Positions 31,675 to 44,867 of a DNA stretch of 64,000 nt are shown here, one piece after another (position 1 is the first letter of the stretch; the number at the start of each line of letters is the position of its first letter). Both the position numbers and the translations under genes were made by a program. The stretch is from Astropecten irregularis (Eukaryota; Echinodermata; Asteroidea; Paxillosida; Astropectinidae). The DNA is taken from contig OZ020263.1 in assembly GCA_963971285.1 (NCBI GenBank), forward strand, positions 1 through 64,000, written 5' to 3'. The notes beneath the pieces were generated by a model. That model made no database searches. It worked only from the letters and a program-made list of their open reading frames with translations, and was not told where the DNA came from.

Positions 31675-31718
31675 TCACAACTTGTCATTAATTCAGAATT
31701 GCCAATTTGGCTATCACC

Positions 31719-31955
31719 ATGCAGTCGAGCGGTGCCGTAGAGAAAGCTACACAGCCCATCTGTATAACTGGACATACATTAAGTAAGGAATTCAACCAAA
31801 TCTTATTCCAGATGAAGTGCAAGCACCTTGTGTGCATATTTTGTATGAGGCGGTACGTAATGCCTTTACTTCCGCATGTTCTGTACCCTGCCATGATCCC
31901 TCGTCGTGGCGGGCCGTACAACTGTCACAAGTGTGGTGTTTTGAAAAGTGCATAA
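31719..31955 (+). CDS. RING-like reading frame, unit B
   Basis: 78 residues, same protein as at 2323-2559 with the same Cys/His pattern and the same missing second Cys. Confidence 0.4.
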   Translation: MQSSGAVEKATQPICITGHTLSKEFNQILFQMKCKHLVCIFCMRRYVMPLLPHVLYPAMIPRRGGPYNCHKCGVLKSA

Positions 31956-33642
31956 TGTTGCTGTTTCCCATCAAACCCACCGAAGTGTGGTGTTTTACAA
32001 AGTATGATGGTTGTTTTGGTTTTCTAGTTCTAGAGTTCTTGTTTTTAAAATTTAAAAATTAATTCGCCGTGATTGGCACCAATCGACTGTAAATATGGTG
32101 ATCACAATTTTCTAAAGACAGGTTACAGATACATTGTGTTAATTGAATGCCCCCCCACCCATTAATAACATTAAGGAATTGCTAAAGTGCAAACATCTGC
32201 TTAACTGGTCAGCAAGTTATTTTATTGACTTTTTCAATTAAAAAAACCCACAAAGATAGGGAGACGGCCAACATAGGGTTAGATAGCTCAGCTCTAAAAA
32301 ATAGCTTCCCGTAGGCAAACAATCGGTCCTTACAGTGCACTTGCATACTCCACAATACTAGGCGGTCTTCGCTTAAAAAGTTAGGACAGGAATACGGCAT
32401 TTGCCCTGTAAGCAAAGGATGGTGATCGCAAGGGTAGAATTTGGCGGTTAACAGAACCATGTAATTGGGCCCAGAACAACTAGTCACTAGCCGTGTCAGC
32501 GTAGAATGCCAAGTAATAGTCGCACAAAGTATGCACGTGCACAAGCAAAAATTCCCTGCCAACCTGTAAATACGCTGTTGTAAGCACGGAATTCCCTAAT
32601 CCTGTAAATGCTGAATCTTTGCTTACGGTAACCTGGTTATGAATTTGTACATCATTCTTGTACCTAAGTAGCCCCTCCTAACCTCTTATTCGGAGTAGTG
32701 AGAGCACTAGAACACCCATTAAAAAACATCACCCCTCAACATCAGGGTCCAACTTCATGGCTCTGCTTCCCTTGATTTAAAAAGCCTTCATGGCTCTGCT
32801 CATTTAAACAAAATTTTGCACTTACGTAAACTGTTTACACGTTAGCGGTTTTTTTGGCTTGTGCGCGTGCATACTCAACAATTGTGGGCAATCTTTGTTT
32901 ACAAAGTTAGCGCAGAAATTTGGCATTTGCCCTGTAAGCAAAGAATGGTGATAGCAATAGCAGATTAAGGCGGGTAACAGAACCATGAAAAAAAAAACAT
33001 TAATTCGATACAAGATTTAAATTATTTCTCAGTGGTTGCTTAAAAATAAAACCAACAATTACTGACACACCCCACACCCAAATAAATTACTCCAGATCTC
33101 AAACACCATGTTTAAGTATAAAACTCTTTAGATTAGGCAAAGCTCTTTCAATAGACCATGCGCCCCTTGTTTTAAAAAAATTGCCGAAGTCGTTTCTTAC
33201 CTATCAGTATGCATGCTTCTTATTTTCAATAAAATGTGATTACGAAGTGACATCACAGGTCAAATCGTACAAAGACCTGCAACATCACTCCGAAATAAAA
33301 TTATTAGGCAAAACCCGGATGCGCACGCATACCGCAGGCCAGAGAGGCGATGTTTTTGTTTAGCCGTAACAACAAAGGGCACATTGTCTATACAGGTATA
33401 ACATTACTTTTGAGAAAAAAAAACATATAAAAAAGGGCATTGATTTGTTGAAAGAATTTAAAAAGTTCTCAGCGATTGCTTACAATTAAAACCAACAATT
33501 TCTGACCCACCCAACTTCCAAATAAATTACGACAAACATCATCCACTGAAATGGTCAGGTCTGAGAGAGGGCTGCAATACACAGTTTAAATTAACAAAGC
33601 AGCCACTGACATAAATTTTAAAAACTTAGTTAAAGAGCACCT

Positions 33643-33768
33643 TTAGATGTCCTCCGCAGAGCTAATTTTATTTTCGCTGATATCTACTTGGGTCAAGTGG
33701 GTGGGTTGTATTCTGCCATGTCCGCTGTCAGGCTGCCGGTACGGCCAAGTTCTTGCCAGATCAGATGC
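33643..33768 (-). other. Candidate 3' exon of the small membrane-protein gene, unit B
   Basis: Same sequence as 4247-4372: an acceptor followed by a 41-codon open frame. The link to the membrane frame is equally tentative. Confidence 0.3.
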
Positions 33769-33992
33769 CTGCAAAAAAGACAGTCAGAAAGAGTGAGACG
33801 AAAGGCGGAACTTATATATTGAAACGTCTAGGCCCTAGTAGTACACTGTAATGACCATTCGGTATGGCCATTCAAAAAACTAAAACTTTGTATGTCAGTT
33901 TTCACACTTGATAACTTGATTTTTTATGCATTTCAGATGTATAATCAGTGACACGCTTTACATAAAAAAAAAGAAAATAATCCATACCACCG

Positions 33993-34292
33993 TTACACAA
34001 TACACTCGTACAGGTTGTCTTCTGCCAATCGGTTATGCAGTTGTTGTTGCAGTGGCCTAAACCTTCTTACTCTTCCATAAGGCCTAGGCCCACGAGGGAT
34101 GGGTGGAGCCTGCTGCATGGTCCGTGCAAGTTGAACTAGAGGGCGATTCGCCAGTGAGGTGACGTTACGCTGAAGTAGGTTGATTCTTCTTATCAGTTTA
34201 ACGTAGGAACAAAACACCATCATTAGGGCAGTTATTCCCACAACAGCAATACTTAGATGGATCCAGAACAGGATATGACACTCTCCTATCAT
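33993..34292 (-). CDS. Small single-pass membrane protein, unit B
   Basis: 99 residues, identical to the unit A frame at 4597-4896. The upstream 37-residue frame and candidate 5' exon are present at 34289-34621. Confidence 0.4.
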   Translation of the reverse strand: MIGECHILFWIHLSIAVVGITALMMVFCSYVKLIRRINLLQRNVTSLANRPLVQLARTMQQAPPIPRGPRPYGRVRRFRPLQQQLHNRLAEDNLYECIV

Positions 34293-35133
34293 GGTTGTGG
34301 TTGCTTGCAAAAACAACAACGGACGCAGGCCAACTTTCGTAATGCCTTAGCAGCTACCGTTGTCACTGGCCCTTTTCTGGCCGACAAAAAGTGAAAACCC
34401 ATCGCTGCAAAACAAAAAGAAACATTAAGAAATGTTACAAAAATATTCAGAAAAGTGCTCAACATATTAAAAACGAAAAAAACAATAACTGCTAGCTTTG
34501 AAAAACATCTGGAAATTGTTGCTTTGTATCCAAAACTACCTTTAAAACCAGCACGGTTCGGTTTGTTTATCAACGATACTAGGAAGGACCGGCTGTGACA
34601 ACGCACAAGACGTCCGGGGTATTACGGGTACCAGACTAAAGAGAGCTCAATAGAGGGCGCCTGTCTATTGCAATAAATCAACTCCCATGGCGACCAACGC
34701 TAAATGATAAATATTCAAAATTACTTAAAAATATTTTTAAAGTCTCTCAGCCTCTTAAAAACCAACCAAACATATTTTCCGACAACTAAACGTCAGATTT
34801 ATATTTAATTTCTGGCAGGTCAGCCCTTTGGAATTTTTGCTAATTACCCCAGAAAAAAACACCCCCGAAAATGTGCTTTTTTCAAAAACCGACTTGCCGC
34901 CAGTTTTCATGAGGCACCCCTCCAATTCCCAAGCTTAATAGGACCAACATTAATGCCCAAATTTATCAAATCTCCTCAAAAGTTGAAACCCAGAATGACC
35001 AGGTTGTGATGGATTGTGTGAATTACACAATCTATTAGTTGCATGACCCCCAAAACGTTAAAAATAAGTTGTTGGTTTACAGATATTATTATCATAAGTA
35101 GCTTGGCGCATGAACTTTTCTCGATTTAGGCTA

Positions 35134-36226
35134 GTGCACCCCAATAGACGCTTGCATTTTGAATACACCAAAATGGACAAATTTTTTTATATTAAAAATA
35201 ACAAGGACATCACTCGGTCACCCGATCCTGATACATTTCCGAGAGTGTGCGATGACGAATACTCATGCCAAATATGAAAGGGGTGGCACGTTCGGTTCCA
35301 AAGTGACGTGACTTTGTAAATTTTATAAAATGCCATTAAGTGTGTACAAACGTCACAGCTTCAGACCCCTTCAAACACAAAAAAATACGCAACTGCCAAA
35401 TGATGGAACCTGTCAACCCAATTTTTTCAGCAATAGTCTTGACCGATGCAGGGAACGTTTGAAGAATTTATCCGATGTGGGCACCCTCCACTTCGGTAGT
35501 GACGAAGGAGAATCTACTCTACACTCTCCACCAATAGTCGCGTGCAGAGGAATACACCCAAATTTGACACATTTTTGTATACCAGAAAAACAACAAGGAC
35601 ATCACTCGGGCACCCGATCCCAATACATTTCCGAGAGTGTGCTATGACGAATAATCCTGCCAAATTTGAAAGGGGTGACACGTTCGGTTCCAAAGCGACG
35701 GGACTTTGTAAATTATATAAAATGCCATTAAGCGTGTACAAACTTCACAGCTTCAGACCCCTGCGAACACAAACAAATACGCAACTGCCAAATGATGGAA
35801 CCTGTCAACCCAATTTTTTCAGCAATAGTCTTGACCGATGCAGGGAACGTTTGAGGAATTTATCCGATGTGGGCACCCTCCACTTCGGTAGTGACGAAGG
35901 AGAATCTACTCTACACTCTCCACCAATAGACGCGTGCATGAGAATACACCCAAATTTGACACATTTTTGTATACCAGAAAAATAACAAGGACATCACTCG
36001 GGCACCCGATCCCAATACATTTCCAAGAGTGTGCTATGACGAATAATCATGCCAAATTTGAAAGGGGTTACACGTTCGGTTCCAAAGCGACGGGACTTTT
36101 TAAATTATATAAAATGCCATTAAGCGTGTACAAACTTCACAGCTTCAGACCCCTGCAAACCCCAACAAAATTCGCAACTGTCAAACGATGGCACCTGTCG
36201 ACCCATCGGTCACTCTTAATATTACT
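35134..36226. repeat. 392-bp tandem repeat, unit B
   Basis: Same three units as at 5738-6830, without visible difference. Confidence 0.8.
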
Positions 36227-37002
36227 CTCACCTATCTTTCTCACCGCCCGACCGACTTGTTGGCACTGGCCCTGGACAAATCTTGACTCTGCCAGACGAA
36301 TCGCCGTTCTCGGAGAGGTGAGACTCACCCTGGCCTTGACAACCCACTGTCACTGTATCATCTCACTACTCTCAGTCTCACTCTAAGTCTAACTCTAACC
36401 TTGGCTTGTCCGTGGGTGGTCCTGGCCCAGACTTGACTATTGGAGTTGATACTCCAGAGGCGAGTTTCACCATGGAGGAAGGAAAAGACTCACCCTTCAT
36501 GAGTTAAAAAAAGGAATTCTAACTCTCACTAGGGTAAAGGTGGGTATACCCGATCAGGGGGAGAACCTGATCAGCCGCGCCTAGTAGTAGTATAAGTATA
36601 ACCATGCATGGAGCTATGCTATAACTATAACTCTGACCCCTAACCTTGACTTGTCTCACTTTTGTCTAACCCTACCAACTGAGGGCGCCCTTTATTAACT
36701 TCGAATGTTAATAACTCCTCAATCCATTGTCCGATTGACCTCTTTTTTCTTGAGTCGCCTCCTCTGGCCCACCCACTCCACCTGGAATTTTCTTGACCCT
36801 GACCTTTGACCTTTGCTCCATTTTGATGAAAAATGTAGTTAATGTCTTGGCCTAACATCCCGGCCGTTTCGAGCTTCCATGCAAGCCAAAAATGAATTCT
36901 AACCCTCACTCTAACTCAGTGGCCCTGCACGAGCATTGACTCTGTGAGTTGAGATCGCCTAAACACTTTGAAAGAGAAAAAACGCTCTTACATCTCACTA
37001 CT

Positions 37003-37433
37003 CTCATCTATCACTCTCACTCTAACTCTAACCTTGAGACTCACCCTTGTCACTTTGAAAAAAAAAAAACCTCTCTATCATCTCACTCTCACTCTCACCT
37101 ATCACTCTCACTCTAACTCTAACCTTGGTCTAACTTTTGTCTAATCCTACCAACTGAGGGCGCCCTTTATTAACTTTGAATGTGAGGTGAGACTCACCCT
37201 TGTCACTTTAAAAAAAAAAACCTCCCCATCATCTCACTCTCACCTATCACTCTCACTCTAACTCTAACCTTGACTTGTCCGTGGGTGACCCTGGCCCAGA
37301 CTTGACTGTTGGAGTTGATACTGCAATCAGGGGAGAGGTGAGACTCACCCTTGTCACTTTGAAAAAAAAAACTCTCTATCATCTCACTCTCACTCTCACC
37401 TATCACTCTCACTCCAACTCTAACCTTGACTTG
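37003..37433. repeat. Partial 155-bp satellite units, unit B
   Basis: Counterpart of 7607-8037, followed at 37434-38247 by the spacer with clustered TGACC half-sites. Confidence 0.75.
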
Positions 37434-38247
37434 TTTAAATCTAAACCTCAGTTTGACCTTTGATCCTTTAGAGCCATGGGGTCATGGGTGGGGGTCAACA
37501 CCCTGTGGGGGGCGGGGTCACTTTTGGTTAAGTCCCGGTTATTAACTTGTGAGGGGTCAAAGGTCATGACCTCTCAAAGTTTCGTCCCATTGCTTTGTGC
37601 ACAAACGTTTGACCCCGTAACCTTTGACCCCTAACTAGTTAAGGTCAGCTATTGCACGGGCAGATCCGGTTGGTCATGACCTTTCACCTGACCCAAGCTA
37701 ACCTCTTAACTCCGACTTTTGTCTAACCCGACCAACTGAGGGCGCCCTTTATTAACTTTGAATGTTTATAACTCCGCCCCCCATTGTCCGATTGACCTCT
37801 AGTCTCGGGAGTGACCTCCTCTGACCCACCCACTTCACCTTAATTTTTTTTGACCCTGAACTTTGACCTTTGAAAATTTTTTGATTTCGAAAAAAATACG
37901 CAGTTGAAACCTAGGCCATACATCGCGGCCGTTTTGGGCATCCAAGCCAAATCTTTGTGACGTCATAATCACGTCACCCGGGGGCCTGGAGTCGTGATTT
38001 TCGGCAGTCTGATTGTCCTTCTTTGGACCCATTTACAGATAGAAGATGGTCCGTTTGGGGGCGTTGCGGGTGATTTTAGAAAAATGTCACCTTGGCAAAA
38101 TTGATGACGTTATGAACGACAAAAGGTCATGGGGTCAGGGATCTCAGAGGTTACTTGTTAAGAGTTTATAATTTGATTGACGTCTTAGGGACAGAGGTTA
38201 GAATGTAACCTATACTCTCACTCTAACCCTAACCCTAACCCTAACCC

Positions 38248-39199
38248 TGCCCATCATCTCACTCTCACTCTCACCTATCACTCTCACTCTAACTCTAACC
38301 TTGACTTGTCCGTGGGTGACCCTGTCCCAGACTTGACTGTTGGAGTTGATACTGCAATCACAGGAGAGGTGAGACTCACCCTTGTCACTTTGAAAAAAAA
38401 CCTCTCCATCATCTCACTCTCACTCTCACCTATCACTCTCACTCTAGCTATAACCTTGACTTGTCCGTGGGTGACCCTGGCCCAGACTTGACTGTTGGAG
38501 TTGATACTGCAATCACAGGAGAGGTGAGACTCACCCTTGTCACTTTGAAAAAACCCCTCTCCATCATCTCACTCTCACTCTCACCTATCACTCTCACTCT
38601 AGCTATAACCTTGACTTGTCCGTGGGTGACCCTGGCCCAGACTTGACTGTTGGAGTTGATACTGCAATCACAGGAGAGGTGATACTCACCCTTGTCACTT
38701 GGGAAAAAACACTCTATCATCTCACTCTCACTCTCACCTATCACTCTCACTCTAACTCTAACCTTGACTTGTCCGTGGGTGACCCTGGCCCAGACTTGAC
38801 TGTTGGAGTTGATACTGCAATCACAGGAGAGGTGAGACTCACCCTTGTCACTTGGGAAAAAACACTCTATCATCTCACTATCACTCTCACCTATCACTCT
38901 CACTCTAACTCTAACCTTGACTTGTCCGTGGGTGAGCCTGGCCCAGACTTGACTGTTGGAGTTGATACTGCAATCACAGGAGAGGTGAGACTCACCCTTG
39001 TCATTTTGAACAAAATACCAATCTATCATCTCACTCTCACTCTCACCTATCACTCTCACTCTAACTCTAACCTTGACTTGTCCGTGGGTGACCCTGGCCC
39101 AGACTTGACTGTTGGAGTTGATACTGCAATCACAGGAGAGGTGATACTCACCCTTGTCACCTTGGAAAAGAAAACACTCTATCATCTCACTCTCACCTA
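38248..39199. repeat. 155-bp satellite array, unit B
   Basis: Counterpart of 8852-9803 with the same order of unit variants, which indicates recent copying rather than independent expansion. Confidence 0.9.
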
Positions 39200-40241
39200 A
39201 AAGAAAGTGAGAACAAGATGAGATGAAAGATTAGATCTCACTTTTATCTCATCTTTTGCTAATTTACAAAGGTAAGACAAAAGTGAGGAAAAGGTTAGAT
39301 GAAAGATTAGATCTCACTTTTATCTCATCTTTTGCTAATTTACAAAGGTTAGACAAAAGTGAGAAAAGGGTTAGATGAAAGATTAGATCTCACTTTTATC
39401 TCATCTTTTTCTCACTTTTTGTCTCACCTTGAAGGTGAGACAAAAGGTGAGAAAAGGTTAGATGAAAGATTAGATCTCACTTTTATCTCATCTTTTTCTC
39501 ACTTTTTGTCTCACCTTGAAGGTTAGATGAAAGTGAGAAAAGGTTAGATGAAAGGTGAGAAAAGGTTAGATGAAAGGTGAGAAAAGGTTAGAAAAAAGGT
39601 GAGATGTAACCTTTTTCTCACCTGGGGGGCGTGGCTTGGACGGTTAGATAACAGTGACATCTAACCTTTTTCTCACATTCAAAGGTTAGACAAAAGTGAG
39701 AAAAAGGTGAGATAAAAGTGAGATCTAATCTTTAACTATTTTTCAAAGGTGAGACAAAAGTGAGAAAAAGGTGAGATAAAAGTGAGTATAACCTCTGTCT
39801 ACCCTTTAACTTTTTTCAAAGGTGAGACAAAAGTGAGAAAAAGGTGAGATAAAAGTGAGTATAACCTCTTTCTAATCTTCAAAGATGAGACAAAAGTGAG
39901 AAAAAGGTGAGATAAAAGTGAGAATTGGGTGAGAAAAAAGTGACATGTAACCTTTTTCTAACCTTTGGAAAGTGAGATAAAAGTGACATCTAACCTTGTT
40001 TCTAAACTTTAACTATCTTTAAATGGTGAGACAAAAGTGAGAAAAAGGTGAGATGAAAGTTAGATCTAACCTCTTGACTAATCTTTAACTCTTTTTCAAA
40101 GGTGAGAAAAAAGTGACAGTCTAACCTTTTTCTCACCCTGTTCTCACTTCGAGTCTCACTTTTTGTAAACTTAGGGTCGGAAAACCGGGCTAAAAAAGTT
40201 AGACAGAGTGAGAAAAAGGGGAGTAACTTTTGGGCCAACCC
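39200..40241. repeat. GTGAGA/TTAGAT simple-sequence block, unit B
   Basis: Counterpart of 9804-10845, ending at the same GGGCCAACCCATGCC border. Confidence 0.75.
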
Positions 40242-40244
40242 ATG

Positions 40245-40545
40245 CCCCTAACCCTAACCCTAACCCTAACCCTAACCCTAACCCTAACCCTAACCCTAAC
40301 CCTAACCCTAACCCTAACCCTAACCCTAACCCTAACCCTAACCCTAACCCTAACCCTAACCCTAACCCTAACCCTAACCCTAACCCTAACCCTAACCCTA
40401 ACCCTAACCCTAACCCTAACCCTAACCCTAACCCTAACCCTAACCCTAACCCTAACCCTAACCCTAACCCTAACCCTAACCCTAACCCTAACCCTAACCC
40501 TAACCCTAACCCTAACCCTAACCCTAACCCTAACCCTAACCCTAA
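40245..40545. repeat. Interstitial telomeric array (CCCTAA)n, ~301 bp, unit B
   Basis: About 50 CCCTAA repeats without the CCCCTAA variants seen at the start of the longer unit A array. It passes straight into the 24-bp variant array. Confidence 0.97.
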
Positions 40546-41361
40546 CCCCCACTCTCACTCTAACCCTAACCCCCACTCTCATTCTAACTCTAACCCCCAC
40601 TCTCACTCTAACTCTAACCCCCACTCTCACTCTAACTCTAACCCCCACTCTCACTCTAACCTTAACCCCCACTCTCACTCTAACTCTAACCCCCACTCTC
40701 ACTCTAACTCTAACCCCCACTCTCATTCTAACTCTAACCCCCACTCTCACTCTAACCCTAACCCCCACTCTCATTCTAACTCTAACCCCCACTCTCACTC
40801 TAACTCTAACCCCCACTCTCACTCTAACTCTAACCCCCACTCTCATTCTAACTCTAACCCCCACTCTCACTCTAACCCTAACCCCCACTCTCATTCTAAC
40901 TCTAACCCCCACTCTCACTCTAACTCTAACCCCCACTCTCACTCTAACTCTAACCCCCACTCTCACTCTAACTCTAACCCCCACTCTCACTCTAACTCTA
41001 ACCCCCAATCTCACTCTAACCCTAACCCCCACTCTCATTCTAACTCTAACCCCCACTCTCACTCTAACTCTAACCCCCACTCTCACTCTAACTCTAACCC
41101 CCACTCTCACTCTAACCCTAACCCCCACTCTCACTCTAACTCTAACCCCCACTCTCATTCTAACTCTAACCCCCACTCTCATTCTAACTCTAATCCCCAC
41201 TCTCACTCTAACTCTAACCCCCACTCTCACTCTAACTCTAACCCCCACTCTCACTCTAACTCTAACCCCCACTCTCACTCTAACTCTAACCCCCACTCTC
41301 ACTCTAACTCTAACCCCCACTCTCACTCTAACTCTAACCCCCACTCTCACTCTAACTCTAA
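40546..41361. repeat. 24-bp telomere-variant array, 34 units, unit B
   Basis: Same length and same sequence of variant units as 16611-17426. This contrasts with the perfect array beside it, which changed length by a factor of more than three. Confidence 0.93.
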
Positions 41362-41445
41362 CCCTCACTCTAACCTTAACCCTCACTCTAACTCTAACCT
41401 TAACCCTCACTCTAACTCTAACCTTAACCCTCACTCTAACTCTAA

Positions 41446-42135
41446 CCTTGACTTGTCCGTGGGTGCCCATGGCCCAGACTTGACTGTTGGAGTTGATACT
41501 GCAATCACAGGAGAGGTGATACTCACCCTTGTCACTTTGAAAAAAAAAACCTCTCTATCATCTCACTCTCACTCTCACCTATCACTCTCACTCTAACTCT
41601 AACCTTGACTTGTCCGTGGGTGACCCTGTCCCAGACTTGACTGTTGGAGTTGATACTGCAATCACACTAGAGGTGAGACTCACCCTTGTCACTTTGAAAA
41701 AAAAACCTCCCCATGATCTCACTCTCACCCTCACCTATCACTCTAACTCTAACCTTGACTTGTCCGAGGGTGGCCCTGGCCCAGACTTGACTGTTGGAGT
41801 TGATACTGCAATCACAGGAGAGGTGAGACTCACCCTTGTTACTTTGAACAAAATACCACTCTATCATCTCACTCTCACTCTCACCTATCACTCTCACTCT
41901 AACTCTAACCTTGACTTGTCCGTGGGTGACCCTGGCCCAGACTTGACTGTTGGAGTTGATACTGCAATCACAGGAGAGGTGAGACTCACCCTTGTCACTT
42001 TGAAAAAAAAACTCTCTATCATCTCACTCTCACTCTCACCTATCACTCTCACTCTCACTCTAACCTTGACTTGTCCGTGGGTGACCCTGGCCCAGACTTG
42101 ACTGTTCGAGTTGTTATTGCGATCCCCGGGGAGGT
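41446..42135. repeat. 155-bp satellite array, second block, unit B
   Basis: Counterpart of 17511-18200, followed by spacer-module copy 3 at about 42197-42495. Confidence 0.88.
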
Positions 42136-42754
42136 GAGTCTCACCCTTCATATAAGTTAGAAAAGAAAAACATCTAACTCTCACTCTATCTCTAACCTTG
42201 ACTTGTCTCACTTTTGTCCAACCCAACCAACTGAGGGCGCCCTTTATTTAACGTTGAATGTTTATAACTCCGCCCCCATTGTCTGATTGACCTCTAATCT
42301 CGGGAGTGACCTCCTCTGACCCACCCACTCCACCTGAATTTCTTTTGAACCCTCAACTTTGACCTTTCACCTTTTTTATTTTGATAAAAAGACGTAGTTC
42401 AACCGTTTTGAGCTTCCGAGCCAAAACTTTGCGACGTCATAACCGCGTCACCGGTGGGCCTTTAGCCATTATCTCCGGCAGTCTTATATAACTCTTTGAC
42501 GTTTGACCTAAAAACTTTGATAGAAGTTAGCTGAATAATTTTTCTTTCTTTATTGGAAATGTAAATGTCAAAGGCTATTTTGAAAACTGCGGGATTAACC
42601 GAAACCCTTACCCCTAACACCCAAACCCTAACACCCGACCCTCACCCCGACCCCCACAATACACCACACTGGATACAAAAATGCCATAATTTACCACACA
42701 GACGCAATGATTTCAGAACATCAAAACTTTAATGTATTATAACACTTCAAAACT

Positions 42755-44625
42755 CTTTAAATAAAATATACCTTGGCAAAACTTTTTGAATACAAGATTT
42801 AAAATAAAACAAATCGTTGAAACAGAAAATATAAAATCAAACAGCTCAAAACCTTCAAACTCAAAATTTCAGAACTATCCAGGGCATTATTCTCATTATT
42901 TGTTAAACAGTTTCAAGTGATTGCTATGAAATACAATCAACCATTACTTATCACCCACCCCGTCAGATAAAATTTACTCAAATCAAGCACTATCAATTCA
43001 AATGGTCATGTCTACGAGGGATACAATTTGCACTTGTTTCAATTTTGTATATACTTATATATCTTTTGTATGCTCTTTACTTTGTTAATTTACTTGTTTA
43101 TAATAATGCCTAAAAGATATATTAATAATCATTTCCCTTTTACTTGCCTGCTTTCTTTTATCAAAAATAGATGTTCATCTCCATAAAACAATATCCATTA
43201 CATCATAAAACAGTATAAAGGTCTTTAAATACAAATATAAATACAAAACTCTTTGTAAATATAAATATAAATATAAATACAAAAGTCTTTTTAAATACAA
43301 GTTGAACAATTAAGAAATAATCACCCCAACACCTCACATTTCAGACAAATTATACCAGTCAAATCAGGTAGCAAAATCACCATCTTCCACCCAAAAAACA
43401 AATCAAGTAAAATCACATGTGATTGTACAAAAATATACTAAAGCATGGAACAAGATTTAAAATAAAACAAATCCTTGAAACAGAAATTATAAATCAAACA
43501 CCTTTCAAACTCAAAATTTCAGAACTATCCAGGACATTATTCTCAGTGAAGTATTGGTTAAGATTTTGTGTTACAAGTGATTGCTATGAAATAATATCAA
43601 CCATTAATTATCACCCACACCGTCAGATAAAATTTACTCAAAACACAAGCACTATCAATTCAAATGGTCATGTCTACGAGGGATACAATTTGCACTTGTT
43701 TCAATTTTGTATATACTTATATATCTTTTGTATGCTCTTTACTTTGTTAATTTACTTGTTTATAATAATGCCTAAAAGATATATTTATAACCATTTTCCT
43801 TTTACTTGCCTGCTTTCTTTTATCAAAAATAGATGTTCATCTCCATAAAACAATATCCATTACATCATAAAACAGTATAAAGGTCTTTAAATACAAATAT
43901 ATAGTTTTGTATTGTATATGAATACAATACAAAAGTAAAAGACTTCTAGCAAGAAGTATTTTATTATTTGAGTGAGAAATTACCTCTTTCCAAAAAAAAA
44001 CCTTACTTCACAGGGCGCTGTACAAAACTCTTTGAATACAGAAAATTAACCGAACCCTTAAGTAGAAATTTTCAGAACTATCCAGGACATTATTCTCAGT
44101 GAAGTATTGGTTAAGATTTTGTGTTACAAGTGATTGCTATGAAATAATATCAACCATTACTTATCACCCACACCGTCAGATAAAATTTACTCAAAACACA
44201 AGCACTATCAATTGAAATGGTCATGTCTACGAGGGATACAATTTGCACTTGTTTCAATTTTGTATATACTTATATATCTTTTGTATGCTCTTTACTTTGT
44301 TAATTTACTTGTTTATAATAATGCCTAAAAGATATTTTAATAATCATTTCCCTTTTACTTGCCTGCTTTCTTTTATCAAAATAGATGTTCATCTCCATAA
44401 AACAATATCCATTACATCATAAAACAGTATAAAGGTCTTTAAATACAGATATATAGTTTTGTCTTGTATATGAATACAATTCAAAAGTAAAAGACTTCTA
44501 GCAAGAAGTTTTTTATTATTTGAGTGAGAAATTACCTCTTTCCAAAAAAAAAACCTTACTTCACAGGGCGCTGTACAAAACTCTTTGAATACAGAAAATT
44601 AACCAAACTCTAAGTAAAAAATAAA
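42755..44625. repeat. AT-rich triplicated segment, unit B
   Basis: Counterpart of 18820-20690 with the same three diverged copies. A poly(A) signal AATAAA for the recombinase gene lies just beyond it, at 44737-44732 on the minus strand. Confidence 0.8.
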
Positions 44626-44867
44626 TAATCAAACACCTTACACTTACAAAAATATATTTAAAGGCACTGGACATGTTTGGTAATTGGTAATATTTTTCTG
44701 TTTAGATTTTAAATTATCCCTGGCACTATTTTTTATTTTAAATATGAGAAAAATATGTGATTGCACTGAAAATTATTTACTGATTACATACCCCCATCAC
44801 AGATTAATCAAATCAACATGCTGTACTTCCTAATACAGTATGCATCAAGAAAAGACTCGCTACCTCA

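Noticed and set aside
40208-41596. Long Asn-Pro / His-Ser repeat frame and the Leu-Thr frame on the plus strand over the telomeric array
   Set aside because: These are the other reading frames of CCCTAA and its 24-bp variants. Length follows array length, and there is no independent evidence of coding.
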